Assembly: GCF_000764305.2 (NCBI RefSeq)
Contig: NW_025938997.1
Coordinates: forward strand, 238,972-302,971
Direction of reading: 5' to 3'
Source: Hyalella azteca
Taxonomy: Eukaryota; Arthropoda; Malacostraca; Amphipoda; Hyalellidae
DNA length: 64,000 bases
In this document: positions 56,414-64,000 of the stretch, piece after piece
How positions within the stretch are numbered: position 1 is the first letter of the stretch
How the letters are laid out: each line of letters starts with the position of its first letter
Translations under genes and position numbers: made by a program
Notes under the pieces: generated by a model
What the model was told of the DNA's origin: nothing
Database searches by the model: none
What the model saw: only the letters and a program-made list of their open reading frames with translations

Positions 56414-59400
56414 GGCTTATAAGAACATATGTTATTGCCAGTTTTTTGCACATATTCTAGGTCATGAATTGGTCATTTTTTAGAGCAAAATAATGTGAAG
56501 AGTCTATGTACAAATATTTGACAATGGTTATAAATGAAGTTATGAACATTAACTTGACATTGGTGTGCTACAGGTTTGTTTAAATCCAAATTAAAAGAAT
56601 GAAATCTGATGCATGAGGTTCCTAACCTACAACCATCTCATATTGTTTAATTTAGCATTGTTTGCTAATTCTGTTTATAGCTAAATAAATAGAAAATAGG
56701 CAATAGAAAATAGGCAATATTCATGAAGACTTGTGCTTGACAAGATTATCCAAGCATCAAAGTTCTTAATATCATTGAGATCAAATGAAATTATTGTCAC
56801 AGTAACAATGAATATTTATACCTATATGTAATGCATGTCAAGAAATTCAACAATTCCACTACTAAATCAAATGAAGACTCATTGAGTTTTATTGAGAATT
56901 GTCAACATCAAAGAAACCCTATTATACAAATATAATCGTTTAACTCGTTTAGCGTCTATGAAAAAACAGTTCTTTTTTACTTAAAAAAATTACCTTTCAA
57001 CATACTTGATCAATCATGATGTTAGATTTCCTTACTGACTTTGGTTTTATGCTTCAGCATAGGTTCATCTATTACATGAACAGACATGGGCATCTCAGGA
57101 GTTGGGGGTGTGCCAATACCCCTAGCAGGAGACTCCTACTTCCCTGCATAATGCAATGACAGGATAAAGCAACATATTGTGAGGGAATGGCTTTTTGCTC
57201 TATGTATTTTGTGTTGCCATTCCTTCTCTCATGCATTTCTCCCTAATCCCTTGTCTCTTCTTGTTCCAGATCATCAACTATTATATATTGCCTATGCACA
57301 GATTGTTTTCTAGATTGTTTTATGGTTATGTATGTGATTTCAGCATGTTTATGGATCACCAGGTTGGTTGGTCACAGTTGCCTCACAGTGCACAAATGAA
57401 TAGTGGTTGGTAATTGGCAATAGTAATTATGCTTTCAACTGCATTGATGTCTCATGACTCACTGCTTCGACTGTGATGCTGGAGGACCAGTGATCTCTTG
57501 TGCAGTGTATTTCAGTGGTTCCCTGTTAAGCCAGAATAGGAAATCTGAGGTCGGGAGCATGAGCAGCCTTTGTGATTGTTCTCAACTGTGCTGAAAATTC
57601 ACCTCTTTGCCAAGTGCAACTGATTGCTGTTGTTATCTTGCCAAGTGTTTAGTCCAAGCAAGTGCAAGTGTCTATTCTTGGTACAGTGTCAGTTAATCAC
57701 AAGTTATTAACAAGCTGTGACTGGTGAACCCAGAACCTTACCTTTGCTTCAGCCGTGAGGACGGACAGGGTACCAAGAGGGGAAGAGCCCTTTGCTCAAG
57801 GACTGGCCAAGGATCCTGGAGGTCTCAGGGGTTTATGAACATGTATGTGATATAGTTATATAGAATTTTCACTGTTCCCTTTATGACGTTTTACTGATCA
57901 TCAATGTCTTATAGGGTTTTAGGGTTCTTGAAATTTTTTTATTTATTGTGTTATCTTCATTTTCATGCCTGTGTATTTATCATCCATTAAACTAACCCCT
58001 CATCATCATATATATATCATTCATTCAACTGTATATAGGTACGGTGTGCCAACTTGTTTTAGAGTTCATTTGGTGGATTGGTCTCGTGTTTCATTTGTCC
58101 TGCTGTTAGGGTGTTTTACCAGTTCATTGAGTGACAAAATCCAATACTATATTGGTCGTACTGGGCCTTTAGAGCTAGAAGGTTAGGAGTGCCCCTAACA
58201 TTATAACATTTCGGAGCCCCAATGTAAAGGCTAATAGCCTTATTACATAGGTATGGTGAAGGTGAGACATTAGGTAGCATATGAAATTAAAGAAATATCA
58301 GAAGTATGGTAAATTTGATCAAGGAGATGCTTCCTGCACCAAGATTTAGGTTATGGAAAAAATTCAGATAATCTTCAGATAAAATTCAGAAGACAATCTT
58401 CAGATAAAAATTCAGATAATTCAGATAAGAACCATACTCTTGAATGGTGATAATCCAAGAGTTATGACAACTGGTATAAGAGGATTATGATAACAAACTT
58501 TTATCTATTAAAAAGGTCATGAGTGAAGTTATCAGGACAAAGCATGTCTCTTACACATATATTAACTGCAAATATGTCTCAAAGTAACAGGACAAGGAAG
58601 GTAATTTTAGTTATTTAAAGAAGTCACATAAAATGCTAGATTGTGCTATCCAGGATGTTGCACTTGTTAAGGGTAGGAAATAATAAGCAGTAGTAAATTG
58701 ACATTCTCGTAGCAAATTAGAGTAGTACCAATAAAGCAGCGCAGCTGAGATTGTATAAAAGCAGACATTAGTCTGTGAATTTAGTTTTTTTCATTATTTA
58801 AAAAGCTTTTGCATGCAATTCAGTGAAATTATCATGTCAACTGGGTTTTCTTAAATCAGCCATGAATGCTGCTGGTCCAGTCAATGGAGAAAATTTCATT
58901 CCTTACCACACTACCTCTGACAATTGGAATATCTAAAATCTAATCTTTGCTCATTTTTTGGCAATTTATAGACATTTTTATCCTTGTTTTCTTGACTTGT
59001 TTTCCTATTAAAGTGAGAGAACTTGGTTGTGTTGATGGTAATCATGTCAATCAAAATAGTTAATTCTATCATTTAAAAAAAATTTCATTTAATGCAAGGG
59101 AAATAATATCCTTCTATAAGTTTCAGTTCCATTTGTTGCTTCAAAATTAAATGTCTAAAAATACTGAATAATAAAGTATTTTTTCATTTGGTAAGCAAAT
59201 AAAAATAAGCAAAACATCAATAGCAATTTTATTAGCAAAAATAAAGAAAGGGCATTTCACTACACATGTCATATCAAGTTTACTATCACATTGTACACCA
59301 AAAGTTTGTCAAATCTCATGAAACATCAGAGTTGGAAATTAGCAGGTATTACACCAACTGATGGTTATGCATCAGTGCCTTCATACCAAATAATAATGAT

Positions 59401-62400
59401 ATTGAACAGGCACTAAATCAAGGCACATTAAAAAAATCTAGAGCTAAAGTAATACATACTAACACTTATTGTCTAGTTCATAAAATTAACCCTACAATAA
59501 TACTGGCAGTTTCTCAATCATTCAAAATGAGACTAGGTAAAAACATACATTGAAAACAGAAATCATGAACAGAGCATATTCAACAAACATAATCTTGCAG
59601 TATGGCTCTCTTTACACTTCTTCTAGTAACTTCAATCTGCTAGCTTGCATTTGTTACCTACAATCATAGCATATATTAGCTAAGAGGCAAGTATCCTATA
59701 CATTAAAAATGGAGTTTGAGAAATAGGTGGATAGATACATGGCTAATTTGGTACAATTTAGATCAGAGAGTTTGTTTTACGTTTTGTTTGACACAAATTC
59801 AAGACCAGCCCATGCAATATAACATTAGCTGGTCAATACTGCAGACTTTGAGGAGGCATACATGCTTCCATGGGCTAATTGTTCAGGAAGTACATATGCA
59901 CTTATCAAATGAAATTAATGAAACATAAATTCAGACATCAAACTATGTATTCATCTCACAATCAATAAGTTGTTCTTTTAGGCAATTCTTTGCTAAATCA
60001 AGTCATATTAAAGGAACATCATGAACTTGTTAATACCAGTACCTAAAAATGTTGTCCAATATTTTTTTGTTTGGAGTTAAAAGAAATGTATATAAAAATA
60101 AAAGATTTAATAGGCTCAAATAGGGAAAACTGGGTGCAGAAAGGAGCAGCTTACCAGGCCTGATGAATCAGAGAAAATGATTTGGTACAGTCAATATTTT
60201 AAAATAGCAATGTTTTGTATCAGTCATTGCCGCTTCTTGACTCGGTCAACTTTGAAGACTGAAGCAAGTCTCAGATGTGGTGAGGTGATTGAAAAAGGTA
60301 ACAACCCGCATCATGTCAACATAATGCAATTACTTGAAAGCCAGCAACTGGTCTACATAATATGCCAGAAAAATTCACAACATCTAAATAGAAGACATTG
60401 AGTCCAGCACTCCAGCTCCATTATCACTTTCAAAATTATACAATAGAAAGACAATCAGTTAGCGCCATCAAAATTTGAAAAGCTGATTTTAAAACCTAAC
60501 TAGTCTGTCAAAATTTGAAAAGCCAATTTTAAAACCTAAATTGACATATAGTAGCCAATGCAACCATACCCACCAGATATCTGATGTTGATTCAACATTA
60601 ATCAACTTGTTCACAATTCTTAGTGGATAAAAATAAAAGGCAGTAGGTACTCAAATAAGGCCTCTGTATAAAAACATACTTACATTAATTCTAGAAGTCA
60701 TAAACCCCAGAAGGCGAAGCTAAAATTTTAAAGTCCTTCTATTTTTATCAGATATAGCTAGGTAGGCTGCACTGTATGGCATGAATAACAGGACAAATGA
60801 GGGGTCAAATAATAAAAAATATATTATTTTATCACAGTCTCTAATGCAGAGCTTTATTATGCAAATTAAAATCATCATTTCTCTTATGCTCAGGAACAAA
60901 TTTGTTGTATAGCTTGTCATAAATTTCTTGAATCGACTGGGCACCAGGTGTGACAGTGTTATGGGCTATCACTCTTACTGCTGAAGAGTGGTGGTTACCT
61001 TGATCCCACTTGTGAAAGTAATGCTCCCCCAGTTCCGAGTTAATGTTGAAATTATTTTGAATCTTGACATCCATGGTAAACGTTATCTATATTTGTGTTT
61101 ATCAGTGCTCTCCATCTCATTCTCATTGCCCTTTTTGCAGACCATTATTTTATGTGTCAGTGGTGATTAAAGTTCCAAATCTCCTATCTGCCATTATATT
61201 GTACTCACACTACTGCCTGTGGTTGGCGAGTAGTTACCAAAATACACCTTTTTAAATCACTGCTTTATATTCATTGATAAAGATTTTAATGTCATGTTTT
61301 CAATAATACTATTATAGATATTATATTTATCTGTTATCCTGCTTGATAGTTTATTGTGTATATATGTTTTGAAGTTGGTTTTGATGTTTTTGTTTAATAA
61401 TAGTTGTGTCGTGTGTTGATAGTTTAAATATTTTACAGAAGCATCTTCAGGTTTTTCTTTAGGCCACCCATGCTCTGGTTGCCTGGTTGTCCGGTTACAT
61501 GGTTATATGGTTCCCAGTTATATGGTTATCCAGTTTGTGGTTAGGAGTTGCCTGTTAGTTGGGTTCCGGTTATCCAGTAATTTGGTTAGATTTTTGATTT
61601 AGAGCTCTCTCTTAGGTTTAAATTGTGTCCCTTTATAATTAAGTCTTGTATCAGAATAAAATAAAGTTGAACAAAAGAGGAAAAACACCTCGTGGACAGG
61701 GATGGCTATAAAGGGAGTTGGGAGGCCATCTTTTATTTAACCCATAGTATTTTAAAGAATCTTGATTACCTCCCCTCATTTATTCAATAAAGACAACCCA
61801 TTGCAACAGAAAATGACTGCGCATATTGGTATAACATACTGATATGACATATTTGTATAACATATTGATATGGCATGATATGGCTTATCTTCTGGACTGG
61901 TTTTTAAATTTGTGATCTAAAGAGGATTACATAGAATAAGAATATGCCATCATAGCGAAATAAATGACCTGTTCAGGGAAAAATTACCAGATATTCCTGA
62001 AAGAACAGTAAAGCTATGATTCAATGCCATGGTTGAGGAAGTGGTTAATTTGTCCAAAGTGGTATACATCGGAAGGAAAGAAAATTGAACAAAATGGAAT
62101 CTCCACAGAGGTAGGGAACACAGAGGACAAAAATAAAAGATGGCTTATTTAATGGCAGTTGCTGGGCAAAAATAGCAAGTTTCATATGATTTGAATGTTG
62201 GTATATCCATCACAATGTTCCCTAAATCGGAATAAACACTTTTGCAACTAAAATGGCAGTCAACAGCTTGTGTTGCAGTAACTGTTGGTCATGAAATTTC
62301 ATTACTAAGACACGTAAAAGACTCATGACTCAGAATATCTATTGAAACTCTGTTGACAAAATAAAATGCCTATGAAAACCTGAGGCAGCTTAAAGCTTAA

Positions 62401-63141
62401 GCATCTGCAGTTGATTTCCAATAAAAACAAAATATATATTTTGTTAAAGGTGGCACAGATTACAAGCAGAAACAAAATGAAAACCTATTAACAACATTAG
62501 GCCAAATCTTTTAACAAAGCCTAGCTTGTGCAGTTTGTACAATTAGGTTTAAATTAGAGTCCTATGAAAAATGGAAATAGAGATATATAACCATAATTAA
62601 TTACTTTTTAATAACCAATGAATGCCATGGTTGTAAACAGCAGGCTATAACCCTAGGTGTGTGATTTCAGGATATAATTCAATGACAGTTTTAAAAAATT
62701 AGAATAAAGAAAATGGCATAAGTCATACCGGTATCATTTTAAAAGAAAATAGTCTTTATAATAATTTAGCTTGACATTAAACAGGATTTTTATCAAAATC
62801 TGTCATCACTTGAGCACTGCCATGGCTACTGAATGGCATGATGCTGATTGATTTAATAGAGATGAATGAATCTAGTCAATGTCTTTGAGTGATCTCCCAA
62901 AGGTGAACAAGACAAAAATAAATTTTCAAAAACATTCTTTTTCTTTTCCTAATTGTCATGGATTAAATCATTTATTGTATAGCAAGTTGTTTGAGTAGAC
63001 CCTGGGAAACAATAGAGTAAAAGGAAATATTGATTTTGAAGAGGGCCAAGTAACTGACAATTATTGCGACTTGTCTCTACTGATTTTCAATATTTTTGGC
63101 TAATCAATAAATGCAAATGTTATAATCAAGGTTTAATGCTA
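56414..63141. other. AT-rich intergenic DNA; one unassigned ORF
   Basis: No gene is supported. The best frame is 60841-61074 on the - strand (77 residues, starting MDVKIQNNFNINSELGEHYF, with a normal-looking composition), but there is an in-frame TAG just upstream, no domain, and no splice pattern. Short duplications occur at about 58370-58430 (ATTCAGATAA) and 60470-60540 (TCAAAATTTGAAAAGC). The 3' UTR of the zinc-finger gene should occupy part of the right end. Confidence 0.45.
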
Positions 63142-64000
63142 TCAAGGCTGATGATTAGCTTGGCAATGCTTCTGAAGACTATCTATTCTAACACAAACAT
63201 ATGGACACTTAGGGCACTTGAAAGATTTGGATGCAGAATGCTTTGCAAGAAAATGCAGATCAAGACTTTGCTTTGTAATGCAAGCATATTTGCACTCTGA
63301 GCACTTGAAAGGCTTCACTTTTGAATGAGCAGAAAATGAATGGTAATTCAAGATCTGTTTAGTGGCACAAGTAAATTCACACTTAGTGCAGAGGAAATGT
63401 TTTTCTAAAGAATGCTTTGAAATAAAATGCCTCCTTAGGTTTGATCTGCTTGCAGATGCAAAGTTACATTCCAAGCAGGTATGAGGCTTGACTTTTGAAT
63501 GAATGTTTAAAAAATGGCATTTCATATTATCTTTAGTGTTAGTAACAAAGTCACACTCAGAGCACTGAAATTGCTTTCCTGTATGAACTCTAGATAAATG
63601 ACTCCTCAAATAACGTTGGCTATAAGTGGAATATTCACACTCAGGGCAGTATAAATACTCTCCAGGCGAATGCTCAAAATGTACATGTTTTGAAAGTCTG
63701 ATCCTACTTACAGTAGCAAAATCACATTCAGAACAATGAAGCGGCTTTTCTTCTGTATGCTTTAATATATAATGCTGCTTGAGGCCAGACTTATAGAAAA
63801 ATGTTTTCTCGCACTTAGGGCAATGCAAGTGCTTTTTAGTTGCAAGCAAATTAACACTATCAGGACTGACTTCTGAATGCTTGCCACTCAAAGATTGAGA
63901 GCTGCCACTATGCTCTAGCTGTTCAGATGAATGCTTCAATAGAATATGATGTCTAAATGTCCTCTTGGTGAAATATTCATTTTGACAATCAGGACATTGG
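63142..64000 (-). CDS. C2H2 zinc-finger protein, 5' end cut by the window
   Basis: One open frame on the - strand from the window edge to a TGA at 63142, 285 residues visible. Nine C2H2 fingers: the first at the very edge (CPDCQNEYF ... HHILLKH), then one after a 26-residue Ser-rich linker (CPKCEKTFFYKSGLKQHYI), and seven more in tandem (CSECDFATVS, CPECEYSTYS, CSECDFVTNT, CLECNFASAS, CTKCEFTCAT, CSECKYACIT, CPKCPYVCVR). Linkers are of the (S/T)-x-x-K-x-F/H type rather than TGEKP. The many C-x-x-C-(D/E/K)-(F/Y) starts resemble arthropod poly-zinc-finger DNA-binding proteins. The target and orthologue cannot be told. No intron is seen in the visible part. Confidence 0.92.
   Translation of the reverse strand, partial: QCPDCQNEYFTKRTFRHHILLKHSSEQLEHSGSSQSLSGKHSEVSPDSVNLLATKKHLHCPKCEKTFFYKSGLKQHYILKHTEEKPLHCSECDFATVSRIRLSKHVHFEHSPGEYLYCPECEYSTYSQRYLRSHLSRVHTGKQFQCSECDFVTNTKDNMKCHFLNIHSKVKPHTCLECNFASASRSNLRRHFISKHSLEKHFLCTKCEFTCATKQILNYHSFSAHSKVKPFKCSECKYACITKQSLDLHFLAKHSASKSFKCPKCPYVCVRIDSLQKHCQANHQP

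Noticed and set aside
58170..58250. LTR retrotransposon 5' end (ACATTTCGGAGCC)
   Set aside because: The phrase resembles post-LTR sequence, but no paired LTR, primer-binding site or gag/pol frame could be found.
60841..61074. Conserved single-exon gene
   Set aside because: Composition is protein-like, but there is an in-frame stop just upstream and no domain or splice evidence; kept only as a note.

Overview
The window is eukaryotic and reads like an arthropod, most plausibly a crustacean. Genes are split by many GT-AG introns, one is a long chitin-binding (peritrophin-type) protein, and the intergenic DNA is full of minisatellites, tRNA-derived SINEs, LINE, Penelope-like, hAT, Tc1/mariner and PIF/Harbinger remnants. 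No species assignment is possible from sequence alone. I see no rRNA, no true tRNA and no CRISPR.

Three protein-coding genes are supported. (1) On the + strand, 12973-31926, twenty exons encode about 1243 residues of a secreted cysteine-rich protein. It has a signal peptide, one canonical CBM14 domain, four copies of a three-exon unit (modules A-B-C, each with a fixed cysteine spacing), then two longer two-exon CBM14-like modules (D1, D2). All twenty exons join without breaking frame. The first coding exon lies upstream and is not identified; the gene runs on to the right past an assembly gap. (2) On the - strand, 45604-52565, five exons encode a complete 222-residue alpha-aspartyl dipeptidase (peptidase E, family S51). 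(3) On the - strand, 63142 to the window edge, an uninterrupted frame encodes nine C2H2 zinc fingers and is cut by the window end.

Layout: 1-12.9 kb is repeats with a LINE fragment; 13-32 kb is the chitin-binding gene, with transposons in its introns; 32.2-33.0 kb is an N gap; 33-45.5 kb is repeats (an inverted pair of LINE copies, a broken DD37D transposase, SINEs, another LINE tail); 45.6-52.6 kb is the dipeptidase gene with large tandem arrays in its introns; 53.7-56.4 kb holds a hAT-type element with an 8-bp target duplication and a 915-bp Harbinger-type element; 56.4-63.1 kb is AT-rich with little recognisable; 63.1-64 kb is the zinc-finger gene.

Three things stand out. First, the A-B-C three-exon unit repeated four times, with intron positions that tie it to CBM14. 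Second, at least eight minisatellites, in both spliced genes, begin or end at a splice junction and carry copies of the donor or acceptor. Third, a Nextera mate-pair junction adapter sits at 48114-48151 inside the dipeptidase intron, followed by about 820 bp whose two ends match the two flanks of the N gap at 32235-32960; this is a misplaced piece of the chitin-binding locus, not real structure.
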